DNA from: Galeruca laticollis | Lineage: Eukaryota; Arthropoda; Insecta; Coleoptera; Chrysomelidae | NCBI GenBank assembly: GCA_963921935.1 | Contig: OY998185.1 | Location: 30,844,487 to 30,908,486 of the forward strand | DNA length: 64,000 bases | Reading direction: 5' to 3' | Shown here: piece by piece, positions 12,489-27,350 of the stretch | How positions within the stretch are numbered: the first letter of the stretch is position 1 | Layout: each line of letters starts with the position of its first letter | Notes under the pieces: generated by a model | Seen by the model: only the letters and a program-made list of their open reading frames with translations | Databases searched by the model: none | Told to the model about the DNA's origin: nothing | Position numbers and translations under genes: made by a program

Positions 12489-15400
12489 CATGTTCTACAT
12501 GTAAATCTGTATATGTGGGTCAGACTTCCCAAAAAATTACGTGCATATAACACTCCCGTCTGTTTGACTATCCTGCTGAATTCTGTTATATTTTCTCATG
12601 TTTCATTCAACACCTTTGCTCCCATGTTTCACATCTTTTCTTGGTTGTACCGTACCGATGACAGCGAATGAGCCAGAAACATGCATGTCTGCGGTTACCA
12701 CTCTTTTCAGTAGCCCCTTCATCTATTTGCGTGCAATACCCACTAATCTATTTGTTGTTTATTGTTCATATGTCACGCACTATTCGTACATCTTATATAT
12801 ATATTTGCAGCTGAATTTTCGTTACACAATACAAACAAACTTTATTGAAAGTAACGCGAGAGAATTTACAAAATAGGGTAATAAATTTTGCTCAAATTGC
12901 TTAGGTATTTTTTATCATTAATATATTTCTCATTTTTATGTATATATTTCTAAAAATAATTTTTTTCATTGCATGCGATTCTGTTTTCAAGAATTTTTGT
13001 ATTTTTATAATTAAATGTATGCTTATTTGCTATTTCACAGTTTGTTGATGAATATTTATAATTTTTATCGTACTTTACTATTTAATCTATTTTCCAAATA
13101 TTGTGAATGATTACAAGCAACTTCGTATATATGTTAATTTTTTTGTTATTCGGTGTTTTTGATTGAAATATTTTGATAATGTGTTGTGTCTTTTTTAAAT
13201 TACTTTAATTTCACAATTACTAAAATAACTCATTTTACATTTTGATGTTTAAGATTTTTGTTTGTTAATTGATTATAATATTTATTTATCCTTCTTTTGA
13301 ATTTGATATATATCATTTTCTTTTTGTTTTTCAATCTCGAAAGAAAATATTGAATTGTCACATTGATATCATATACATCCAATTATGGTTTTCTATTTGT
13401 TGTGCCATATCCGCAAAAACACAAAAAAAACTTTCGAGTCTGTGAAATCACAGAAATCTGTGGATAATGTGATGGATCGGGTCGAAGAGTCAACTGATTT
13501 CCATTTCATATGTCTAGCAACTGTTTTGAAAACACATTTGCACTTTGATCTTGTTGCAAAAACGCTCGCATGTTAGTCTGCAATTTGAGTGTCTTCACAT
13601 GCTGCCATAAAGTTGATTATTTTAAGCGTTTGTCAGTGGTAGTTTGATCGGAGAATAACTGGAAGAGGAATGAAAATCACCTAACAAGAAAATCATGGCT
13701 CTACCAAAAATGTTTTGATTGTCAAAAATATCTTTCAACATTCTGTCCAGTGCCTCCTGTGATCTCTTATGGGCCATCGAGCATTCATGCCAAACTATCA
13801 ATGAGTATACCTGTATAATATTTTCAATTCTGCTGTTTTGGTAATGTTGCTGATTTTTCGTAAATTAGCATGTTCAATGGCAATTTCAAGGCAGAATGTG
13901 CCAGTCTGCCTACTAACAAAGCGGCAGCTATTCCACATGAAGCCAATGCTAAGGCAACTTCATTTTGCGACCTGATCTTCGTCAAAAGTAATGAAATTAG
14001 AACGTGTATCCAGTTCCATTGTTCACAGCTTCTACCTAAACCTTTGTTGTTGATAAAACTGCGAACATTTGTAGGAACTGATTCAGCTAGTGCTTCGGTG
14101 ACGTACACACTTTATTTGTCATCAATGAACACATCACGACGAGAGGCTATTTCGCCCAGACTGTACCGACGTTGCCAAATGTTAATGACACTAAGTTACG
14201 AGCGAAATTTAAAGTGATAAGATAGCTGATTAAGAAAAACTATCTGAAATCAAGCTGTGTTTCTGAAATATACAAAATTTTAAGCAGAAATCTTCATCTA
14301 CAAATTTTATTATGGCTTTAAGTAATGCAACATCATACATGTGTAATGTTCAGTGGAGAGTACCTATTTTAAAAATACGTATAGTCAAAACTTTAGGAAA
14401 TGGGCCTATTGTTTTAGAACTGATAGCAGTATTAACGCTAACATGCCTGTAGAAGTAATGCATAAAGTGATCAAATACTTATATTTAGATTGGAAGACTG
14501 TTCAACGACTTGACAGGAGCTTACATGTAATGTTAAAGTATGTGAGAGACAAAAGTGTTGAAAGGCTAATAAAGCTAATACAAAATTAACACAGGCTCGC
14601 AAAAGTGCAATTAAAAGTTGTGAAAAATATAATGTATTTCATTTTAACATACAGAGAAATCGTTTTGGAAGATTTTCTTATGTGGCACGAATCTTCGATA
14701 ACAAATGCTGTGAACAAGTTTGTATCGTTTGTGTAGCATGTACCTATCCATGTGAATATAAATTTTATAAAGAAATAAAAAAAATTGTAAACACATTCAC
14801 TTTAATAATTCCAGTTGAAAACTATCGGGCGAGAATCCTGATAATAATTCCAAGCTGGAAAATTATGCAAGCGATGAATTAATTGAATTAGTGTTTTTAA
14901 ATGAAACTCAAGGTCTCTAGTTAATTCCACAATATAATATAAGTTATTGAAAATTCTAAAAAATTGACAATTGTTTCGATAAATCAATATCATCGTCAGA
15001 ATGACAGAAGTTACATTTCATTTTATGTCTACCTGATGTTTAGTAGTTATATTTTTGGCTAGACCAAGAAGTAACCTAACTTGTGATTGGCTTAATATAT
15101 GTTTATAGAAAAAAGAAGAAGATGTGATATTACAAATATTGAAGCTTAGATATTATTAGCCCTATGGTGATATCCTGGATATCATTTTTCCAATTAAGAT
15201 CAGTATAACTGTGCAATGATATAGAAAACCAGGAAAACTATATCTGCTGATCTTTACAATTATCACTTAAGAAGACAGTTTATTAGTGGAGAATTCCCTA
15301 GATTTAACTGTTCATTGACAACTTCATATTGTGGGTTTCTTAAATGTCTTCTAATTTCCACTTCTTCAAGGAAATCCAGTTCTTGTTTCTTTTCACAAAT

Positions 15401-18400
15401 ATACAGCACTTCTAGTTCTGTGTTAGGTGTCAATAAATGATTGGTGTCAAGTAGATGTTTTGCGTAGTGAGATTTATCTGGTTGTTTTAATCTGTAAGCT
15501 CGTAAGTATATAACTTTATAGAATCCAGCGATGTAAAAGTTCTTAAAGCAGACCCAACAAAGAAGTTTTCTAATAATGTAAGGGATATTGTTAATAATTC
15601 AAATTATCTTTTAAATGATTACGAAAAGAGGTCTATCATACATAAGAATCCTCATTGTCCACAATTATATGGAACAGTTAAATTACATAAAATAACGAAA
15701 CCAATTAGACCTGTAGTATCTTATGTTAATGCTCCTAATAATATATTGGCAAAAAAACTCAACAATATACTCAATACTTACGGATATGAATCTCAGTACT
15801 CAATTAGAAATTCAATAGAACTAATCAAAAAGTTGAAATCAATCCACTTGCAAGATAACTATAAACTCATATCGTTCGATGTAACTAATATGTTTACTAA
15901 AATTCCTCCTAAAGAATGTCTAATACTTGTAAGAAAATTACTAGAAGATAAAAATATTAATCCAGGAATAATATCAGATATACTTAATTTATTTGATGTA
16001 TGCATTAATCAGAATTATTTCACTTTTGACAATAAGATATATATTCAAAATGAAGGTTTACCAATGGGAAGCCCTATATCACCTATTTTAGCAAACATTT
16101 TTATGGACAATTTAGAAAGAAAGATCTTTGAAAGTAATATTTCGAAAAATATTTTATTTTGGTATAGATATGTGGATGACATATTAGCTTGTTTTATGGG
16201 TAGTGAGCGACAATTAGATGTGTTTTTCAACCACATCAATAATTTACACCCGAAAATTAAATTTACATTAGAAATTGAAGAAAATAGCTCAATCAATTTT
16301 CTTGATTTAAAAATTCAAAGAGTTAATGATGTACTTGATTATTCAATTTACCGAAAACCAACACAGACTGATGTGACAATTCCATTCAATTCTAACCACC
16401 CTGTCTCACACAGACTAGCAGCATATAATTCAATGATACATAGAGCTTTTTCAGTTCCTATGAACAAATGTAATTTTGATAGAGAAATTAATACAATTAG
16501 ACAAATAGCAACATCTAACGGTTATCCATTAGATATGATAAATAAACTAATTAGTAAAAAAGAGAAAAAAGTGGCATTACAACTAATATATCCTAAACAA
16601 GCTGATGAAATTAAAACTTATAAAACCATCACATATGCAGGAAATATTTCTAATAATATTTCAAAGATAATATCTTCAGCAACGAATGCAACAATTTCTT
16701 TTAAAACAGAAAGTAACTTTAGTACAAAATTGTTAAATGTAAAAACAAAAATACCACTATTAAAGAAGTCAGGTATATATAAACTCAAATGTCCAGAATG
16801 TAATGCTGTCTATTTGGGTCAGACCCTTAGGAATTTTGAAATACGATACAGTGAGCACTCACGAGCTTACAGATTAAAACAACCAGATAAATCTCACTAC
16901 GCAAAACATCTACTTGACACCAATCATTCATTGACACCTAACACAGAGCTAGAAGTGCTGCATATTTGTGAAAAGAAACAAGAACTGGATTTCCTTGAAG
17001 AACTGGAAATTAGAAGACATTTAAGAAACCCACAATATGAAGTTGTCAATGAACAGTTAAATCTAGGGAATTCTCCACTAATAAACTGTCTACTTAAGTG
17101 ATAATTGTAAAGATCAGCAGATATAGTTTTCCTGGTTTTCTATATCATTGCACAGTTATACTGATCTTAATTGGAAAAATGATATCCAGGATATCACCAT
17201 AGGGCTAATAATATCTAAGCTTCAATATTTGTAATATCACATCTTCTTCTTTTTTCTATAAACATATATTAAGCCAATCACAAGTTAGGTTACTTCTTGG
17301 TCTAGCCAAAAATATAACTACTAAACATCAGGTAGGCATAAAATGAAATGTAACTTCTGTCATTCTGACGATGATATTGATTTATCGAAACAATTGTCAA
17401 TTTTTTAGAATTTTCAATAACTTATATTATATTGTGGAATTAACTAGAGACCTTGAGTTTCATTTAAAAACACTAATATGAGGATATTCCACGAAGTAAG
17501 GGTCGAGACAGTCAATTTAATTAATTGAATGTTTATCTGCCCTTTCTCAGGAACAATAAACATGTAGTAGTACCAAATCGAAATTAAAAGAAAATATAGA
17601 ATCCTCAGTTACAAAATTAAGCTTCATCGAATACTAAGAGCTTGATGAGTCAATTATTAGCGAAATTCATCATCATTTATTAGTAGGAAATTGATAATTT
17701 GACTGACTGTCCACAGTTAACTATAAATTCGAATTCAAAAACCAATCATCGAAAGGGTCATCTGTCCTCAGGTTCGGTTATTTCGCCAAAAAAACAACAG
17801 GTTCCACAAACCACTCTCAGCAGGGCTATGTCACAAGAAGGTAGGCAAATTCAAGAAGATTTGAAATACTCCCTTGATGTTTCAATATCCTCGTTTTCCT
17901 CTAATGATCATCAGTATGTTTAGTGTATCTATAAGTTCTGTAAATAAGTTTTAATATTTTGACTGTCTCGACCCTTACTTCGTGGAATATGCTCATATTA
18001 GTGTTTTTAAATGAAACTCAAGGTCTCTAGTTAATTCCACAATATAATACAAGTTATTGAAAATTCTAAAAAATTGACAATTGTTTCGATAATATTGATT
18101 TATCGAAACAATTGTCAATTTTTTAGAATTTTCAATAACTTGTATTATATTGTGGAATTAACTAGAGACCTTGAGTTTCATTTAAAAACACTAATTTTAA
18201 TATTTTGTTTGAAAAGTATTTTAAGGTAGGTAGTTCATATCTCTTTAGATATTTCATGTTAAAATGTGTATTACAATAAAAAAAATTGAAAACAAGCTGT
18301 AAAGTTCCAATTATCAGAAATTATTTCAGTACCTACTTATATCAAAATGGAATACAAATACCTACTTAGGTATTATTCCTGTATAACAAATCTGTGTTAC

Positions 18401-21400
18401 CTAAATATCTTATCACATCCTACCGATTTTTCAATATACCATACAATTACTGTTAAACATTGTGTTTGTAAGTTGGCAACCCTGACAAAATTATATAGTG
18501 GTATTTAGTTTTTTAAGTTAGTTCCATGCACGTTGTCATTTGTAAAATGTCAGGTGATACCTGAAGTTGGTTGTAGTTGGTGAGTCAATTTTTTTAGCCA
18601 TGTGCATGCCTTTTTGTTGTTAACAATTTATATTGTTTTTAAGATTTATTCTTAAATAAATCTGTTGCCAAGTATTGCCGTTTTAATTACCTTTTTCACT
18701 GCTAACATTGGTTATGGGCCCAGCAGTGTAAAAAAAGCAGTATTGGTAAATTAAGGAAAGTGAAGTTATAAGCACATGGAAATTTTGTCGAGTTGTTAAA
18801 GAAGTTAAGTTCAAATATGTATAAAATGGATAATAATGAAAATAAGTATGGAATCATTCCATTTAAAGGAGGAAACTTTGACAACTGGAAATTCCGAGTG
18901 GAATCTGTACTCAAAGCATTGGAAGTTGATCAAGTGTTAAATGATATAGAAGAAAAGGATAAAGATGATAAGTGGCATAAAATGGAAAATAAGGCCAGAA
19001 ATATTTTAGTCCAGAGTGTGGCAGATTCTCATCTTGAGTACATAAAAGATCTAAAAACGTCCAGGAGTATGCTGGAAAAGTTGGAGACTGTGTTTGATAA
19101 AAAGGGCGTTTGCTCAAAATTTTACCTGCTAAAAGAATTGGTTAGTTTAAAGTATATTGGTTCTGAAGATTTACAGCAGCATTTTGCCAAATATGATAAA
19201 ATACAGAGAGAATTAAGAAGTTTAGGAGCAAATTTCTCTGAATCAGATATTGCTTGTTTTTTGCTCCGTTCAATGCCAAAAGAATATGAAAATGTAGTGA
19301 CAGCTATAAGAACAGTTTCAGATGATAAATTAAGCTTAGATATGGTAAAGAAGAGGTTATTGGAATTCAAAACGAATAAGGCTGATGGAAAATCGAAAAA
19401 CATGGTACCTGCATCATTTGTTGCATCCAAAAACAACATTAAGTGTTATCGTTGTGGAAATATGGGCCATCTGCAGAATGTCTGTGGTATTAAATGCCAT
19501 ATTTGTAATAAATTGGGTCATAAAGCACATAACTGTAGGAACAAGAAATCTACCAGTGACAGTCAGGCACATTATTCAAGGGATAAGCAGGAAGATGATG
19601 CTGTAGCTTTCTGCTCTACATCTGAAGAATATCTATCGGAAGATTATCTGTATTGGTATGCAGATTCAGGTGCTACACACCACTATATCAATGATGAGCA
19701 GTTAATGGAGAACAAACAATACTTCTCAGAACCTAAAGAAATTCACTTGGCAGAAAAAGGGAAAAGTATGGTGGCGACCTGTAGTGGAGAGGTAAATATA
19801 ATAAGTGTGGCAGAAAATAAAGAAATTCCAATTACTTTAAAAAATGTTTATTGTGTCCCTGGTCTAAGGGTAAATTTATTGTCAATTCCAACTATACAAA
19901 AATTAGGCTTTGAAATAACTTGTGTAGCTGGTATTATATTAATAAAGAAAAATAATTAAATCTATGTTTAAGGTAAACGCAATGGAATTTATATAAGTTA
20001 CAGTTTAAAATTGTTAAAAATATGAATAATGCAAATTTGTCATTTAAGTCAGATATAAAACTGTGGCACCATAGATATGGTCATTTAAATTATGAAACTT
20101 TGTCTAAAATTAGCCATCTAAGTTTGGTTAATGGTCTTGATTTTCAGAATAATAAACCTCCGGAATTGTGTGAAGTGTGTGTAAATACCAAACAAAAATA
20201 TTTACTGTACTATTCAAAAACTAATAGTTCAAATAGACCTTTAGAGTGGATACACACAGATGTGTGTGGCCCTATTACACCCACTTCTCACAATGGAAAT
20301 AAATATTTTGTAACTTTTGTCGACGATTATTCACGTTTTGTAATGGTATATATTATTGAAAGTAAAGATGAGGTTTTTCAATGTTTTAAAAATTATGAAG
20401 CAAGGGTAGCTGCATTGTTCTGTGGTAAAAAGATTGCTAAGATGAAATGTGACAAAGGAGGTGAATATTCATCTAAAATTTTTAAAGATTTTTGTTCTGA
20501 AAAAGGTATCAAAATTTTGTACTCCTCCATATACTCCCCAAATGAACGGTGTAGCTGAGCGTTTAAACCAAACTTTAATGGACAAAGCAAGAGCAATGAT
20601 AGTACAGGCAAATATGGAAAAAGTTTTTTGTGAGGAAGCAGTACTTACTGCAGCCTATATCATAAATCGTACACAATCTTGTCATGTTAAAAATAAAACT
20701 CCTTTTCAAATGTGGGTAGGTAAAAAACCTAATGTGTGTAATATGCGTGTATTTGGTTGCATAGCATTTTCTAGGATTCCAGATTCGCTTAGATCAAAAC
20801 TTGATAACAAAGGGGTAAAATGTGTGTTTATAGGATATACTGAAAACGGTTATAGATTATGGAATTTTGAAAAAAATAAGTTATTACATAGTAGAAACGT
20901 TATTTTTGACGAAGAAAAATTTTATTTTGAAAGTAAGTCTAAAGAAGATTATGAGTATTTTAATGATGAAGAAAATGAAAAAGAAGAAATTAATATACCT
21001 GATACTGAAGAGGACGAGAAACAAATAGAAAGTAGGCAATCTGAAGACAGTGATGTGAGTAATGATGAACTGGAAATAGAAAGAACAAAAAGAAGTACAT
21101 GAAAGCCAGCATATCTTGATGACTATGAGGTAGCTTATGGTTATTTCGCTTTAATGTCTGATTTTAGTGAGTTCCTAAATCCTATAAAGAAGCAAAGAAA
21201 TGTGGAAACTGGAATAAATGGAAAAGAGCTATAGATGACGAATTAAGTGCACTAGAAAATAATGATACATGGAAGCTAGCTGAACATCCTGAAAATGAAA
21301 ATGTTATCAGCAATAGATGGGTCTTTAGGATAAAAAATGAAGGTAATGATAAAATAACATATAAAGCTCGCTTGGTTGCTAGGGGTTTCGAGCAAGAATT

Positions 21401-24400
21401 TGATGTTTTTTCTCAAATTCATGCCCCGGTGGCAAAACTCTCTACCTTTCGCATTTTATTGTCGATTTGTATTAATTATAACCTTTCTTTACAACAGCTT
21501 GATGTTAAAAATGCCTTTTTGAATGGTTCTATAAATGAAAATGTATATATGAATATCACTGAAGGTATAGAAGTTTCTAAAAATGATCAAAACAAGGTTT
21601 GCAAATTAAATAAATCTATTTATGCTTTGAACCAAGCCCCCAAAATTTGGAACCAAAGATTTAACTCCTTTATGAAAAGTATCAACATTGAAAGATCTAA
21701 ATCTGACTATTGTCTATATTTTTTTTTTAGAGCAGAACATATGTGCATTCGAGTACCGGTAATTGTAGGTGAAAGACGTGCGACACAGCAATCCGTTTAA
21801 ACCAAATATCACTGGTAAATTTTACGTGAAATAAACTTAAATTAGTGTAAAACAAGAGTGCGTGGAAAGTAATAGAAAATGACTGAAAATCTTCCCCCCG
21901 ACGGCGGGGGGAACATAAATAATCTTTCGAATATCAACAGCGAACCCGATAAAAATAACAGCGAGATGGGACCACAAGTGATCGAAAATCCTAATTTAAT
22001 GCCAGTTAATAACCATACTAGCAGCATAGAGGACGAACGCCGCTCTATTCAGACGGCAACAGGTGACAATACACAAAAACCCAAAACATTCAACATCAAC
22101 AAATCGTATTTATATTCAGATAACATTTATGTTTTTATTGAAAAGTTGAATACTGATAACATAGGTCGTTTACATCCCATGGCCGTAGGGCATATTTTAC
22201 ACCAAAAATTAAAAATATCTAATATTAAACGAATACAAAAGGTAGGGAAAAATAGAGTGCGAGTGCAATTAGCAACTTTAAAAGATGCTAATAATTTAAT
22301 TAATAACAAAGAACTTAATAATGAAAATTTAAAAGCATTTATTCCAAATAATTTATTGGAGCGTAAAGGGGTAATAAAAGAAGTCGATACAATTTTTAAC
22401 GAAGAGTACTTACTCAAAAATATCATTACGACGAGCACAGTCACGGAAGTTAGAAGGTTCAAAAAAAAATAGACATAGACGGAGAGACTATTTATATACC
22501 AAAACAAACAATCCTAGTAACTTTCGAGGGTAATGCCTTGCCAACGCACATAAAAATAAATAGTGTAATATGTCCAGTAGAAAATTATGTACAAAAAGTA
22601 ACACAATGTTACAATTGTTTAAGATATGGACACGTAGCCAAACAATGTCGGTCAACAAATAGTAGGTGCTTGAATTGTGGTGAAATAAAAGAAGACGATC
22701 ACACATGCAACGATCCGGAAAACACTTTCTGTATATATTGTAAGGTTAACGATCACAAATCGATTTCTAGAACATGCCCTACATTTGAACAACAAAAAAA
22801 AATAAAAGAACACATGGCACAAAATAATACTACCTTTCTTGAGGCAAAAGCAAACATTTGTAACTCTTATGCTAATGTCACACTATTAAATAGTTTTGAA
22901 ACCTTAACCAATACTCCAGAAAATTTTCCCGCCCTTCCAAACAAAAATATGAACCACAATAAAAATAATTATAATAACCACCGACCTAACATTCCTTTAT
23001 CCCAAATAACAAATCCTAGGAATGAAACAAATAACCCTCCTACCATACACGACCCCCCAACTCCACCAACACCTCTCAGCAATACTCCTAAAAAACGAAA
23101 GGTGAATATGCGTGGAGAGGAAATGCACCCTCCAATGTTTCCTAGAAACTTCGGACCAGAGCAACCGATTCAAATAGGCCAAAAAACAACGAGTATGGAA
23201 GTTGACTTATGCAGTGATAAAGATGATCAAGTAGTCACTCTTTTTAATATCTTAAAGGATATATTAGATGATATAACAAGTTTTGAAGACTTGGGAAAAA
23301 TTGATATAGTTTACGTAAAAAATAAACTTAGCAAATTCCGAAATGGCCAATAAAAACAATACAATAAACATTTTGCAGTGGAACTCGCGTTCCGCTGTAG
23401 CAAATAGATATAGTTTAATAAAATTTTTAAAAGAAAATAATGTAGATATAGCGATCTTAGCAGAAACTTGGTTTAAACAGGACAAACTAATCAAATTTGA
23501 AGGGTATCACATCGTTCGGGCAGATAGAGCGGATGGTTATGGAGGAACAGCAATCCTATTTAAAAACCACATGAAAGGCGAAAAAATAAATTTAAATCTG
23601 AATGTCCACGAACATATCTCAGTTTGTGCTGCTCGAATAGAAATATGCAAATCATCAAAAATCTCAATACTATCCTTGTACTGCCCGCCAGGTATAAACA
23701 TAAACGGCAACGATTGGGAAAACATATTTGCTACTATAAATTCTCCCACTATTCTTGCAGGCGATTTTAACGCCCACCATGAAGTCTGGGGATCGCACAA
23801 AAACGACCAAAGAGGGAGACAGCTAGCTAATATTATAGACAACCAAGAACTAATACTTCTAAATGATGGATCACCGACGAGACTAACACACAACGAACAC
23901 AAATCTGCAGTAGACCTAACTTTTTCTTCACCTAATATATCCAATAGAATAACCTGGAAAACGCACCCGGACACCTTAGGATCAGACCACTACCCAATCA
24001 TAATGGAACTCGCTGTCAAAAATAAAACTGAAGATAAAGAATGTACCATGTACCCCTCCAGCAAATGGAATATAAAAAAAGCCGATTGGAATTCTTATAA
24101 ACAGAACATTGACAACTTCTTTGCACAAGACAATCCCATCTTCAACAACATCAATGAGAAATACTCATACTTTATGGAAGGAATAAATAGTTCAGCAAAT
24201 AAATTTATCCCAATAAATAAACCATTTAAACCAAGAGGTGGAAAAATAACACCGTGGTGGAATGACGAGTGCGATGAAGCAATTCGGGCAAGGAAAAAAT
24301 CAATGATAAAATTTAAAAATACCAGCACACTGGAAAACTTCCTGTCTGCAAAAAATGAAGCTGCCAAAACTAAAAGAATTCTAAGAAAAGTGGCAAGACA

Positions 24401-27301
24401 ATCCTGGATTACATATTGCAATAACCTCAACAAAAATACGCCCATGACTCAAATATGGAATCAAGCAAAAAAAATGAAAGGAAATCTAACTAACCGAACC
24501 AAGTCCACAGATGACAACTGGGTAGAACCGTTTTTAGACAAAATTACTCCCCCAATGGTATTATTAAATCCCAAGGAAATTACAACAGCAAAACAAGCAG
24601 AAGATACACCAGACATTTTCCAGAGGAGCCTGGAATTTGGGGAATTAGAAAATGCTCTCAATATTTCAAAAAATACGGCACCTGGAGAAGATGACATTAA
24701 ATATGCAATGCTGCTACATTTACCTAAAAACGCCAAAATGTTTTTATTGGAAATATTCAACGAAATATGGTCAACCGGGAACTGCAACATACAAGATTGG
24801 AAAAAGGTGATAATCATTCCAATTCTAAAACCTGGGAAAGATCCCGAAGATCCTGAATCTTACAGAGGAATATCGCTTCTCTCATGTGTCCTAAAGACCT
24901 TTGAGAGAATAATCAAAAATCGACTAGAGTGGTGGATAAACCAGAACCAAATATTACCCACAACCCAATATGGATTTAAAAAAGGATTCGGCACAATTGA
25001 CGCGGCATCACACATTACCACAGATATACAGAACACATTTTCAGAAAATGGATACTTAATTGCAACATTCTTAGACCTTCAAAGTGCTTACGATACAGTC
25101 AACATCCCAATTCTAAAAGATAAAATGAAAGAATCGAACTTCCCGGAACGAATCTGTAACCTATTATGTCAAATGCTATCAAATAGAAAAGTATATATTA
25201 GACACAATAATTCCCTAATCGGACCACGACATACCTCACTGGGACTACCTCAGGGATCAACATTATCTCCTCTATTATTCAATATATTTACCACTTGTTT
25301 ACACTCAACAACGGAGGAAACAACTATAATACAATATGCAGATGATATTGTTTTATACTCACAGGAAAAGAAATACGATCGTGGATTACAGAAACTAGAG
25401 AACTCATTCATCCCTTTGATTACCACCATCCAGAACCTAGGACTTCAAATCGCGCCTCATAAGTCAAGCATCAACGTATTTTCTAGACATACTTTACAAA
25501 AACCTGAAAATATCCAATTAGGCAATGCTCTACTACCATACAAAGATGAAGTCAAATATTTAGGAATAGTACTGGATAGCAAGCTAACATGGAAACCATT
25601 CATAGAACTCATACGAACAAAGTGCACAAAAGCAATAAACTTCCTGAAAATGATTACGAGGACGTGGTGGGGAGCTAGCCTAGACATAGCACTTTTGTTC
25701 TACAGAGCGTACATCCGATCTATAATTGACTATGGAAGCATACTGTATGGATCAGCAAATGACACAAACCTAAAACAACTAGATCTCATTCAAAATAAAG
25801 CTCTTAGAATTTGCATTGGAGCAATGAAGTCTACACCTGTCGAAGCTATGAGAGTGGAAGCAAAAGATCCGCCACTAAAATTGAGAAGAGAATACTTGGC
25901 CGAAACAATGATCTTAAAATGCAAATTAAAACAGTCGCCACTAATCCATAAAGTATCTGTTTTAAACTGCAACGATTTGACAAAAACATACTGGATAAAA
26001 AAAAATTCTCCTCCACTATGTATAGGTTTTCGTAATACAAGCAACACGACATTGATGCAACATACGAGAGATAAATACTTTGAATTATATCAAAACAAAC
26101 CAAAAATTATAATACCGAAATACTTTGAAACTGCTTCTTATAATCAAAATTTAATTGAAAGAATTACAGATAATAACGAAAGTAACATGGCAGTATACAC
26201 TGATGCATCAAAGAATGAGTTAGGTACTGGGTGTGCATTTTATATCCCCGAAGGAAAAATAGAAAAGAAGTTCAAAATCAATTCCCATAGTTCGATTTAC
26301 ACCGCAGAGGCATACGGAATATTGAAAGCCTTAGAATACTTAGCATCTCAAAACCAACATAAAAGCATTACGTTATTTTCGGACTCACTATCCGTCCTAC
26401 AGAGTATAAATAAACCAATCAATCCAAGCTCCCTTGTATCTCATCCGTATATTTACAAAATTCAAGTCATCCTAGGACAACTCACTTCAAGGAAATTCGA
26501 CATACAAATGGCTTGGGTTAAAGCTCACATAGGCATAAAACAAAACGAGCACGTAGATATTTTAGCAAAAGAAAGTATCGACACAGGAGAAGCATATTTT
26601 GAGAATAATTGCCTATCGGATTGCATTAACATATGCAAAAATAATTTGTATAAAAAATGGACCATACATTGGGAAAACTATTGCAATAACAAAAATTCAC
26701 AGTATACTCTGTTACAAAAATACATCCCCAAAAAATGCTGGTACAGGAACACTACTTACAGCCGAAGACAGACGGTCTCCTTAATAAGAATGCGATTTGG
26801 ACATGCATCTTACCCCGCTCATCTCAACAAAATCAAAGTAATAACATCTGATCTATGCGAAGAGTGCAATGAAAGGGCTGACTTAAACCACATCTTCTTA
26901 AAATGCAAGAAATTCGAAACTCACAACAACATCCTAATAGGAGATCTTAGAGAACTTGGGATTGAATTCCCAATCAACATGCCATTCCTCTTGGGTACCA
27001 ATAACAAAAAGGTCCTTGACGTAATAATCAAATTCATCAATAATACAAATATATTTATCTAGAAAGTTCATTGTTAGTTGCTAATACCTATGTTTTGTAC
27101 CCATATGTATATACCTTCCTATCCGTGGTCCACCTGTGTTGTTAGAATAATGCCTTGATTGACCCCTAGGCGAGAAGCGTGTGACCTTGTCTTTCCTCAT
27201 AGTCGATACAACCCTTAAGCATGTATACAAACCCATACAATACTTATTGCGATTTTATCAACAGTGTTCCTGGCTGCATGGATCCACTCCTAATGCCAAA
27301 G

Positions 27302-27350
<49 letters not shown>

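Larger units (their letters stand above)
14886..17475 (+). mobile_element. Penelope-like retroelement with inverted pseudo-LTRs
   Basis: The 614-618 bp at 14887-15504 are the reverse complement of 16861-17474, with few differences. The repeated block contains the last 240 bp of the coding region plus the 3' non-coding end, so the left pseudo-LTR is a reverse copy of the element's own tail. This arrangement is characteristic of Penelope. Between them lies a long RT plus GIY-YIG frame, 5'-truncated. Both pseudo-LTRs carry a hammerhead-like core. The outer ends read attagtgtttttaaatg. Confidence 0.9.

Noticed and set aside
13870..14217. Plus-strand frame of 115 codons
   Set aside because: It is antisense to the Pif1-like helicase relic, which carries recognisable motifs on the other strand.
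23537..26103. Minus-strand frames under the LINE ORF2
   Set aside because: Shadows of the intact 1239-codon coding frame.
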